Shown here: one piece after another, positions 1 through 6,007 of the stretch | Numbering within the stretch: the first letter of the stretch is position 1 | Layout of the letters: each line of letters begins with the position of its first letter | DNA from: Bacteroidota bacterium | Lineage (GTDB): Bacteria; Bacteroidota; Bacteroidia; Chitinophagales; LD1 | Direction of reading: 5' to 3' | Assembly (NCBI GenBank): GCA_018267435.1 | Contig: JAFDYM010000370.1 | Location: 1-9,408, forward strand | DNA length: 9,408 bases | Program-made: the position numbers and the translations under genes | The notes under the pieces: model-generated | The model's database searches: none | Told to the model about the DNA's origin: nothing | What the model saw: the letters and a program-made list of their open reading frames with translations, nothing else

Positions 1-505
1 AGACGTAGGTGAGCATGATGAAGAGTAACGAAAGTATCTCGTCTCGGCTTTTGATATTGGCTACCACCTCGGTATGTATGGGGTGTATGGCAAATAGAAA
101 GGCAATAATGAACGACACTGCCATATCTATACGAAAACTAATAGCCAAGGTGTAGAAAATAAGCACCGACAACAAGGCATATAGCAATACATTAATAAAG
201 TGCCTAGGGGCAGGGTTGTTGCCGAATATGGCATACTCTATTGCAAAAGTAGCTACCGATAAGGGGCGATAGCGGCCACCACTTAACTGCTGCTCGGCAT
301 TGTTTTGCGCGTAGTACGATGAAAATATATCGGAAGTAAATATCTCGCCCAAGCCGCTAAAGCCTTTCTCTACCTGCGCATTGGTTACCACCACCTCATC
401 ATCTAGGGCATACTGGTTACTTACTGTATTTATATACAGCAAAAACGATACGGCGAAAAGTATTAAACTTCCGCTGCGCAGGTTAAGCCTACTTAGCAGT
501 TGCAT
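1..505 (-). CDS. TMTC/PMT-like GT-C membrane glycosyltransferase, N-terminal part (runs off the left edge)
   Basis: I translated 168 codons on the minus strand from the ATG at 505-503, with no stop before base 1, so the C-terminus lies outside the window. After a short cytoplasmic start comes a hydrophobic helix (about residues 12-28), then an extracytoplasmic loop with an acidic pair, ALDDEVV (D35, D36). This is the position where GT-C enzymes carry their catalytic Asp motif. RYRPLSVATFAIEYAIFG and RHFINVLLY (about 79-109) lead into further membrane helices (about 105-122, 128-141). The stretch HPIHTEVVANIKSRDEI (141-157) is the strongest marker: it matches the loop typical of TMTC-type proteins, which in bacteria are often followed by TPR repeats. 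By family analogy it would transfer a sugar from a lipid-linked donor in the inner membrane. Substrate is unknown, and any TPR region would be off-window. The gene is divergent from the CCA enzyme gene. Confidence 0.75.
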   Translation of the reverse strand, partial: MQLLSRLNLRSGSLILFAVSFLLYINTVSNQYALDDEVVVTNAQVEKGFSGLGEIFTSDIFSSYYAQNNAEQQLSGGRYRPLSVATFAIEYAIFGNNPAPRHFINVLLYALLSVLIFYTLAISFRIDMAVSFIIAFLFAIHPIHTEVVANIKSRDEILSLLFIMLTYV

Positions 506-540
506 CGGTAAGGGGTTTGTTTTAGCAAGTCAAATTAACC

Positions 541-560
541 TAATAGCTATGTAGCTATTA
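541..560. repeat. 8-bp inverted repeat between divergent genes
   Basis: TAATAGCT (541-548) and AGCTATTA (553-560) are perfect inverted repeats around a 4-nt centre (ATGT). They lie in the 113-nt gap between the divergent glycosyltransferase and CCA-enzyme genes. It could be a small operator or a weak hairpin. The arms are A/T-rich, so chance is a real alternative. Confidence 0.3.
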
Positions 561-582
561 TAAATTAATATCCACAATGCAC

Positions 583-613
583 TTTGCCTTACCTATATTT
601 TAAATTAGGTTTG
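583..613 (+). promoter_or_regulatory. Bacteroidota-type promoter for the CCA enzyme gene
   Basis: The sequence has TTTG at 583-586 and TAGGTTTG at 606-613, separated by 19 nt. This matches the sigma-A-type consensus of the phylum (TTTG near -33, TAnnTTTG near -7). The -7 box ends only 5 nt before the ATG at 619, so transcription would start at or very near the start codon and give a leaderless or nearly leaderless mRNA. Confidence 0.6.
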
Positions 614-618
614 CCGCA

Positions 619-2037
619 ATGCACTATACAGCCGCACAGTTAAAACATCCCATATTTAAAATAATGCAGCAGGCCGCCGATGAACTTGGCGTAGAGGCCT
701 ATGCTGTAGGCGGCTTTGTGCGCGACCTTATACTTGAGCGACCAAGCAAGGATATAGATTTTGTATGCGTGGGTAGCGGCATTGAACTTGCCACCAAGGC
801 AGCTTCTATCATCGATCCTAAGCTGCATGTATCGGTATTCAAGAATTTTGGTACGGCGCACTTTAGGTGGAACGATTGGGACTTTGAATTTGTAGGTGCG
901 CGCAAGGAAAGCTACCAGCGCGATAGCCGCAAACCTATAGTAGAGGAAGGCACTTTGGAAGATGACCAAAACCGCCGCGACTTTACTATAAACGCACTGG
1001 CCATAAGCATGAACGCCGCTAGCTATGGCAAACTAGTTGATCCTTTCAACGGTGTGCAGGATATGGAGGACAAGATAATCCGCACCCCGCTTGACCCAGA
1101 TATAACTTTTAGCGACGACCCATTGCGCATGATGCGTGCCATACGTTTTGCAACGCAGCTTGGCTTTACCATACATACCGACACCTTAGCTTCAATTAAA
1201 AAGAACGCCGAGCGCATAAGCATCATTAGCCAGGAGCGTATTACAGATGAGTTGAACAAAATCATTTTGGCACGCACGCCATCTATAGGTTTTATATTGC
1301 TAGAAGAAACAGGCCTGCTAAAGCGCATACTGCCCGAAATGCAAAACCTGAAGGGCGTAGAAAACTACGAAGGCAAAGGGCATAAAGACAACTTTTACCA
1401 CACCCTACAGGTGTTAGATAACATAACCAAAACTACTAACGACCTTTGGCTGCGCTGGGCTGCTATACTGCATGATATAGCTAAGCCACCTACCAAAAAG
1501 TTTGTACCTGGCGAGGGCTGGACCTTCCACGGGCATGAGGTACTGGGTAGCAAGTGGGTACCTAATATTTTCCGCAGATTGAAATTGCCATTGGGCAACG
1601 AAATGAAGTTTGTGCGCAAAATGGTGTACCTGCACCTGCGCCCTATAGCATTAACCAAAGAAGAGATAAGCGATTCGGCGCTGCGCCGTTTGCTATTTGA
1701 GGCTGGCGATGACATAGAAAGCCTATTGATGCTGTGCGAAGCAGATATAACTAGCAAGAACCGTGATAAGGTGCGCCGCTACCTAATGAAGTTTGAAATA
1801 GTGCGCGAAAAATTGAAAGAGGTAGAAGAGAAAGACCGCGTACGCAATTTTCAACCACCAGTATCGGGCGAGTTGATAATGGAAACCTTCGGTATACAAC
1901 CTTGCAAGGAAGTAGGCATAATAAAAGATGAGATAAAAGAAGCCGTGCTAGAAGGTAAAATACGCAACGATTACGAGGAGGCTTATGCCATGATGCTAGA
2001 GCTTGGCACTAAATTAGGATTGCAAAAGAAAGAATAG
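619..2037 (+). CDS. cca: CCA-adding tRNA nucleotidyltransferase with C-terminal HD domain
   Basis: This 472-aa class II nucleotidyltransferase builds or repairs the 3' CCA end of tRNAs in the cytoplasm. Visible family motifs, in order: GGFVRD (31-36), the metal-binding DID (45-47), RRDFTINALA (119-128), and DDPLRMMRAIRFA (166-178), the head/neck signature. A C-terminal HD phosphohydrolase-type domain follows, with H261, the H285-D286 pair (AILHDIAKP), H304/H306 and D376 as likely metal ligands; HD domains often give CCA enzymes phosphatase/phosphodiesterase activity. The ATG at 619 was chosen because HPIFKIMQQAADELG (10-24), upstream of the first motif, looks like the conserved start of Bacteroidota homologues; the internal ATG at 664 would remove part of it. 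A good promoter ends 5 nt upstream and there is no Shine-Dalgarno. A poly(A) polymerase of the same family cannot be excluded from motifs alone. miaA follows on the same strand after a repeat. Confidence 0.92.
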   Translation: MHYTAAQLKHPIFKIMQQAADELGVEAYAVGGFVRDLILERPSKDIDFVCVGSGIELATKAASIIDPKLHVSVFKNFGTAHFRWNDWDFEFVGARKESYQRDSRKPIVEEGTLEDDQNRRDFTINALAISMNAASYGKLVDPFNGVQDMEDKIIRTPLDPDITFSDDPLRMMRAIRFATQLGFTIHTDTLASIKKNAERISIISQERITDELNKIILARTPSIGFILLEETGLLKRILPEMQNLKGVENYEGKGHKDNFYHTLQVLDNITKTTNDLWLRWAAILHDIAKPPTKKFVPGEGWTFHGHEVLGSKWVPNIFRRLKLPLGNEMKFVRKMVYLHLRPIALTKEEISDSALRRLLFEAGDDIESLLMLCEADITSKNRDKVRRYLMKFEIVREKLKEVEEKDRVRNFQPPVSGELIMETFGIQPCKEVGIIKDEIKEAVLEGKIRNDYEEAYAMMLELGTKLGLQKKE

Positions 2038-2119
2038 AACGCGGATAATACAGATAACACGGATTACCGCAGATTGCATCATATCCGTTTCATCTGCATC
2101 ATCCGTTTTATCAGTGTTC
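2037..2119. repeat. Periodic palindromic intergenic repeat (CRGAT / ATCYG)
   Basis: The gap between the CCA gene and miaA is almost entirely a structured repeat. Four pentamers (CGGAT 2042, CAGAT 2051, CGGAT 2060, CAGAT 2070) occur at 9-10-nt spacing. They are followed by four near-complements (ATCCG 2083, ATCTG 2092, ATCCG 2101, ATCAG 2110) at exact 9-nt spacing. The ends are also complementary (GAAC 2037-2040, GTTC 2116-2119). Folded, this makes an imperfect hairpin of about 37 nt per arm with a loop near 2075-2082. It resembles short GGATTA/CAGATT-type intergenic repeats dispersed in some bacterial genomes. It could reduce read-through or stabilise mRNA. Confidence 0.65.
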
Positions 2120-2125
2120 AGAAAA

Positions 2126-3037
2126 ATGAATTCAAAAAACCTAATAGTGATTGCAGGGCCTACAGCAGTAGGCAAAACAGCCTTGGCTATTGAGGTAGCT
2201 AAGCACTATGGCGCTGAAATAATTTCAGCCGACTCGAGGCAGTTTTACAGAGAGATGAGCATAGGTACTGCCAAGCCTACTGAAGAGCAATTGAACGCAG
2301 TGCCGCACCACTTCGTCAACAACCTTTCTATCCATCAAAAGAATTATAGTGCGGGCAGATACGAAGCTGAAGTGCTTAATTTTTTAGAGGCTTACTTTAA
2401 GCACAATCCAATAGCTGTAATGGTAGGTGGTTCGGGCTTGTTCATTAATGCGGTATGTAGCGGGTTCGATAAAATGGAGAACACCGAGAACAAGGACCTG
2501 TGGCTAACGCGCAACTTTCTAAACACCAAAGACCTTGACTGGCTACAGCAGGAAGTAGAAAGGCTAGACCCTGCTTATTATGCCGAGGTAGATAAGAAAA
2601 ACCCCGTGCGCCTAAAGCGCGCCTTGGAAATAATATACACCACTGGCAAAACGTACAGTGAGCAGCGCATAGGCAAAAAAATAGAGCGCGACTTCAACAT
2701 AATAAAAGTGGGACTAAGCCTACCGCGAGAGGTGCTGAACGAGCGCATAAACTTGCGCGTAGATGAAATGATGCAAGAAGGCCTGCTAGATGAAGTGAAA
2801 GAGCTATACCTACACAAAAAACTACACACCCTTAATACCGTAGGCTATACCGAGCTATTTGACTTTATAGAAGACAAACTAACACTGCAACAAGCCGTAG
2901 ACCTTATAAAGCAGAACACCCGTAACTACGCCAAGCGCCAAATGACCTGGTTCAAAAAAGACAATGGCATGCAGTGGTATCAACCACAGCAGAAGGATGA
3001 GGTAGTAACATATATTGATAAGAAGTTATCAGCTTAA
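2126..3037 (+). CDS. miaA: tRNA dimethylallyltransferase (i6A37 synthesis)
   Basis: MiaA transfers a dimethylallyl group from DMAPP to N6 of A37 in tRNAs reading UNN codons. From the ATG at 2126 the protein is 303 aa, close to the usual length of about 300-316. Diagnostic motifs: P-loop GPTAVGKT (11-18), SADSRQFYREMSIGTAKP (34-51) including the conserved Asp-Ser, HHFV (61-64), GGSGLFINAV (101-110), and the C-terminal NTRNYAKRQMTWFKK block. An in-frame GTG at 2114 would add four residues, but it lies inside the palindromic repeat and adds nothing conserved, so the ATG after the A-rich CAGAAAA is preferred. The gene lies 88 nt downstream of the CCA enzyme gene on the same strand, so the two tRNA-maturation genes may be co-transcribed unless the repeat terminates. 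Its stop overlaps the convergent membrane-protein gene. Confidence 0.95.
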   Translation: MNSKNLIVIAGPTAVGKTALAIEVAKHYGAEIISADSRQFYREMSIGTAKPTEEQLNAVPHHFVNNLSIHQKNYSAGRYEAEVLNFLEAYFKHNPIAVMVGGSGLFINAVCSGFDKMENTENKDLWLTRNFLNTKDLDWLQQEVERLDPAYYAEVDKKNPVRLKRALEIIYTTGKTYSEQRIGKKIERDFNIIKVGLSLPREVLNERINLRVDEMMQEGLLDEVKELYLHKKLHTLNTVGYTELFDFIEDKLTLQQAVDLIKQNTRNYAKRQMTWFKKDNGMQWYQPQQKDEVVTYIDKKLSA

Positions 3038-3417
3038 TCCTTTTCCTTCCCATCCTCTACATGCAATATATGTAGTAGCCTATGTACTACAGGCGCAAAG
3101 AAGACAGCAGTAATACCTAAAAAGATAACGCCACTATATAGCGCATAAAACGATGAGAAAATTTTAGCCCCATCGCTATCCATATTTACGGTAGGTCCCA
3201 TGCCTGTTAATATCATACAGGCCATATAGAAGCTGTCTATCCAACCTAGGTTAGAAAGCAGGTGATAGCCTACAGTACCAATACCTGTAGAGAAAACAAT
3301 AAGTGCTATAGCAAACAAGCTGCTGCGCACTAGCCTAAGAAAAAAAACAGATAAAGGTGCCACACTTTGGCCTTTGCGTTCATACTTATAAGCACTGTGC
3401 TTTGTGATATTGCTCAT
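3034..3417 (-). CDS. Small two-helix membrane protein, ion-channel-like (Ion_trans_2 type)
   Basis: This 127-aa protein appears to have two transmembrane helices (about 32-53 and 87-111) flanking a short amphipathic pore-helix-like segment, WIDSFYMACMILTGMGP (59-75). The arrangement helix-pore loop-helix, and the hydrophobic second helix ending APVVHRLLHILHVE, resemble bacterial two-TM potassium-channel-fold proteins. However, the selectivity filter position reads TGMGP instead of TVGYG, so it may not be K+-selective or may not conduct. A basic N-terminus and a charged C-terminus (EDGKEKD) suggest both ends are cytoplasmic. The gene converges on miaA, with the shared TTAA at 3034-3037 serving both stop codons, so there is no room for a terminator between them. 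The family assignment is by recognition of the overall pattern; function is inferred only. Confidence 0.6.
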   Translation of the reverse strand: MSNITKHSAYKYERKGQSVAPLSVFFLRLVRSSLFAIALIVFSTGIGTVGYHLLSNLGWIDSFYMACMILTGMGPTVNMDSDGAKIFSSFYALYSGVIFLGITAVFFAPVVHRLLHILHVEDGKEKD

Positions 3418-3543
3418 GGTATACTAAAATATCCAAAAAGCGAACACCGCTGCCTATTTATTAGAGTACTCGCATGCATTATATTACACAATTAGTTGAT
3501 TGTTAAAAAAATAAACTGACAGATATCGTAACTATGTAAAACA

Positions 3544-3562
3544 AAACCCGTTTAATGGGTTT
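3544..3562. other. Small hairpin in the leader of the fibre array
   Basis: AAACCC (3544-3549) and GGGTTT (3557-3562) form a 6-bp stem with a 7-nt loop in the 240-nt gap before the first collagen-like gene. It is not followed by a clear T-run. It may be a weak terminator, a regulatory dyad or chance. The rest of the gap is A/T-rich. It contains no ORF worth calling. Confidence 0.3.
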
Positions 3563-3570
3563 GAGGGACT

Positions 3571-3606
3571 TTTGGAACTTTCGGAGATATTTTGGCTTAC
3601 TTTTTG
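3571..3606 (+). promoter_or_regulatory. Possible promoter of the collagen-like gene pair
   Basis: TTTG at 3571-3574 and TACTTTTTG at 3598-3606 are 23 nt apart. They resemble the Bacteroidota TTTG/TAnnTTTG promoter, but the -7 box has one extra base. A nearby alternative -7 box is TACTTTTA at 3608-3615. Either would leave a leader of about 35-50 nt before the ATG at 3658. This is a weak match and the assignment is tentative. Confidence 0.3.
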
Positions 3607-3657
3607 CTACTTTTAGCATTCTCTTGATCATCACCTAACCATAATCATAATTTTTCT

Positions 3658-5982
3658 ATGAGAAAATTGTGTACACTTCTCGCTGTTGTATCTATATCAA
3701 CCTGTGCTTGGGCGCAGCAAAATGTAGGTATAGGAACCAACACCCCTCAAAGCAAACTAGATGTAAGTGGTGGCATAAGCATAGGTACCAACTATGCTGG
3801 CACACACGCAGCCCCAGCCAACGGCGCACTTATAGAAGGCGCAGTGGGTATAGGTACATCTAGCCCTAATGCATCGGCTATATTAGATGTGAATGCAACC
3901 GATAAAGGCTTGTTGCTACCAAGGTTAACCACAGCACAGTGTAACGCTATACCCAGCCCTGCTACGGGTTTGATGGTTTATAACACCGACCTAAACTGCA
4001 TATATTATTATAACGGCAGCACTTGGACCAATGCGGCTGGCTTAGGCGCACCAGGTGCTACAGGCCCTACAGGCCCTACGGGCGACCAAGGGCCGGCAGG
4101 TGCACAAGGTGTACAAGGCCCAGCAGGTGCAGCAGGTCCAGCAGGCGCACAAGGCCCAGCAGGCCCTACAGGTAACCAAGGTATACAAGGCCCAGCAGGT
4201 GCGGTAGGCCCAGCAGGCGCAGCAGGTGCACAAGGCCCAGCGGGTGCAGCGGGCCCTCAAGGAGCGGTAGGCCCTACAGGCAGCCAAGGTGCGCAAGGTC
4301 CAGCAGGTGCGGTAGGCCCAGCAGGTCCACAAGGCGTAGCAGGCCCAGCAGGTGCGGTAGGGCCGGTAGGCCCAGCAGGTGCAGTAGGCCCAGCAGGCGC
4401 AGTAGGCCCAGCAGGCGCAGTAGGTCCAGCGGGTGCAGTAGGGCCACAAGGTGCCGTAGGCCCTGCGGGTGCGGTAGGTCCGCAAGGCGCACAAGGCCCA
4501 GCAGGTGCAGTAGGCCCTCAAGGTGCACAAGGCCCAGCAGGCCCTGCAGGTGCACAAGGCTTTTTACCTAATGGTAGTGCTGCTGGCAATACCCCATACT
4601 GGAACGGCAGCAGCTGGGTAACCAATAGCAGCAACATACATAATAACGGTGGTAACATAGGCATGGGCACTACCTCGCCGCAGGCTAGGCTGCAAGTAGA
4701 AGGCGGTAAAATATTCCTTTCTAAAACAACCTTCCCAAACCCAGGTGCATATACACCTGGCGATATAGTAATAGGTAGCAATACAGATACGCGCGATGGC
4801 TATGGTGGCACTAACGGTCCACACATTATGCTACGTTCATCGGCCAAAAGCAGTATAGCCGCAGTAGATGAAGGTGATAACATAGGTCAGATTTCGTACC
4901 AAGGTTTAACATGGACCCTAGGTGAAAACGTAGGTTGGGGCAACCAAAACATACGCATGCCTATACTAGGTGGCGGTGGCAACAGGGTGTTGCAAGCCGA
5001 TAATAACGGTCAACTATATGCCAGCAACGATATACCTGGCGGCGATAACGACTATATACAAAACCAATACGGAGGTGCCCAGGGTGCCAACTTTTGGATA
5101 AGCGGAATAGGCCGTGCCGATAATGGTATAGTAACTGGTAGCAGCGGTACTTACAACACTTTCTACACTTGGACTGATCTACCTGGTTATCACGGTATAT
5201 ATTCATCAACAGTTAACGGCGCACACTTCTACCCTAACAATGGAAGCTATGGCTCGTGGCGTATAGCTGGTAGCCGTAACGGCTGGCAGGGTTTGGAGTT
5301 TGATGCCGCTGGCGGAAACCTAAGCTTAATGATGGGGCATAACACACATAGCTGGGGCAACCAAACTACGGGTATACACAATAACTCGTACGGCTGGCTA
5401 TGGAGGTTCGAACACCAAAGATTGTGGGCAGACGGACTTACCGATATAAACGATGCAGGATACTATGTAGACCCTAACGGCACAAGCAACATAAATGAAC
5501 AAATAAGCCACACACTACGCACAGGTTATCTAGACTTTAGGTATGCTGGCAGCAACTCGGGCCAAGGTACACACCCTTATGCTATATTTCAAGAAGCAGG
5601 CGATTGGACATGGCCTTACCCAGACCTTCGCATAGCATACCATACAGGTATAAAGCTAGGTGCCAATGCCAGCTACAATGGTATAAGGTTCTACACCGAC
5701 TATGATATGAGTAGCTTGGTAATGGCAGTAAACGATGCTAGCACCAGCGGGGCGGGCAATGTATATATGACTGGTCAGCTAGGCGTAGGTGGCACACCTA
5801 ACGCTGCCGCACAGGTAGATGTAAACTCAACTAACAGAGGTTTTCTACCTCCGCGAATGAGTACCGGTCAGCGCGATGCCATAAGCGGACCAGCAGCAGG
5901 CTTAATCATTTACAACAACTCTACCAACTGCGTTCAGCTATACACACCTAGCGGCTGGGTAAACATGGGCTGTGGCAATTAA
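3658..5982 (+). CDS. Secreted collagen-like fibre protein 1
   Basis: 774 aa, not a named family I can assign as a whole. Order: a Sec signal peptide (1-19, probable cleavage at AWA|QQ); an N-terminal head with two VGIGT..P...LDV units (about 22-36 and 63-78) followed by KGLLLPRLTTAQ (83-94) and GLMVYNTDLNCIYYYNGSTW (104-123); an uninterrupted collagen-like shaft of 57 Gly-X-Y triplets (130-300), rich in GPA, GAV, GAQ and GPQ and with one charged residue only (D143); then a conserved region (305-774) with another GMGTTSP..RLQV unit, YYVDPNGTS (602-610), and a terminal module GVGGTP...VDV...LPPRMSTGQ...GLIIYN (about 709-752) that repeats the head pattern. Cysteines lie at 95, 114, 758 and 772. 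No membrane anchor and no obvious type IX secretion tail is seen. By analogy with collagen-like and tail-fibre proteins it is probably a trimeric extracellular stalk or adhesin. The next gene begins 25 nt downstream. Confidence 0.85.
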   Translation: MRKLCTLLAVVSISTCAWAQQNVGIGTNTPQSKLDVSGGISIGTNYAGTHAAPANGALIEGAVGIGTSSPNASAILDVNATDKGLLLPRLTTAQCNAIPSPATGLMVYNTDLNCIYYYNGSTWTNAAGLGAPGATGPTGPTGDQGPAGAQGVQGPAGAAGPAGAQGPAGPTGNQGIQGPAGAVGPAGAAGAQGPAGAAGPQGAVGPTGSQGAQGPAGAVGPAGPQGVAGPAGAVGPVGPAGAVGPAGAVGPAGAVGPAGAVGPQGAVGPAGAVGPQGAQGPAGAVGPQGAQGPAGPAGAQGFLPNGSAAGNTPYWNGSSWVTNSSNIHNNGGNIGMGTTSPQARLQVEGGKIFLSKTTFPNPGAYTPGDIVIGSNTDTRDGYGGTNGPHIMLRSSAKSSIAAVDEGDNIGQISYQGLTWTLGENVGWGNQNIRMPILGGGGNRVLQADNNGQLYASNDIPGGDNDYIQNQYGGAQGANFWISGIGRADNGIVTGSSGTYNTFYTWTDLPGYHGIYSSTVNGAHFYPNNGSYGSWRIAGSRNGWQGLEFDAAGGNLSLMMGHNTHSWGNQTTGIHNNSYGWLWRFEHQRLWADGLTDINDAGYYVDPNGTSNINEQISHTLRTGYLDFRYAGSNSGQGTHPYAIFQEAGDWTWPYPDLRIAYHTGIKLGANASYNGIRFYTDYDMSSLVMAVNDASTSGAGNVYMTGQLGVGGTPNAAAQVDVNSTNRGFLPPRMSTGQRDAISGPAAGLIIYNNSTNCVQLYTPSGWVNMGCGN
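4045..4557 (+). repeat. Collagen-like Gly-X-Y repeat region of protein 1
   Basis: A continuous run of 57 triplet codon units (9 bp each), all starting with a GGN codon. Local amplification of the 18-bp unit encoding GPAGAV is evident, especially at about 4370-4440. The repeat keeps reading frames open on the opposite strand, which explains the long spurious antisense ORFs here. Copy number is likely to vary between strains. Confidence 0.95.
4570..5979 (+). repeat. Direct repeat, copy 1: conserved post-collagen region
   Basis: This stretch (protein 1 residues 305-774) is a diverged direct repeat of 6908-8317. By eye roughly 70-75% of residues are identical, and only two single-residue indels, which cancel, are needed to align the whole length. 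Some DNA blocks are nearly identical, for example CTTACCCAGACCTTCGCATA in both copies. It offers a substrate for recombination between the two genes. Confidence 0.85.
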
Positions 5983-6007
5983 TAACTATAGTAAACCAAT
6001 ATAACAC

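Noticed and set aside
640..1757. Several minus-strand ORFs of 68-120 codons within the CCA gene
   Set aside because: Antisense shadows of a gene with full motif support; no independent evidence.
2114..2125. GTG at 2114 as the miaA start
   Set aside because: It lies inside the palindromic repeat and adds only four non-conserved residues. The ATG at 2126 fits the family start just before the P-loop strand.
3418..3657. Possible small RNA or riboswitch in the leader of the fibre genes
   Set aside because: Only one 6-bp hairpin is seen and no known riboswitch core was recognised.
3658..3720. Lipoprotein signal (C16 in STCAWAQ) on fibre protein 1
   Set aside because: The residues before C16 (IST) are a poor lipobox, and the AWA|QQ site fits signal peptidase I. 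The two paralogues have no Cys in this region.
4042..4557. 171-codon open frame on the minus strand rich in Cys, Trp and Thr
   Set aside because: It is exactly antisense to the collagen triplets. The 9-bp periodicity keeps the frame open and forces the low-complexity composition. No start context or homology is visible.
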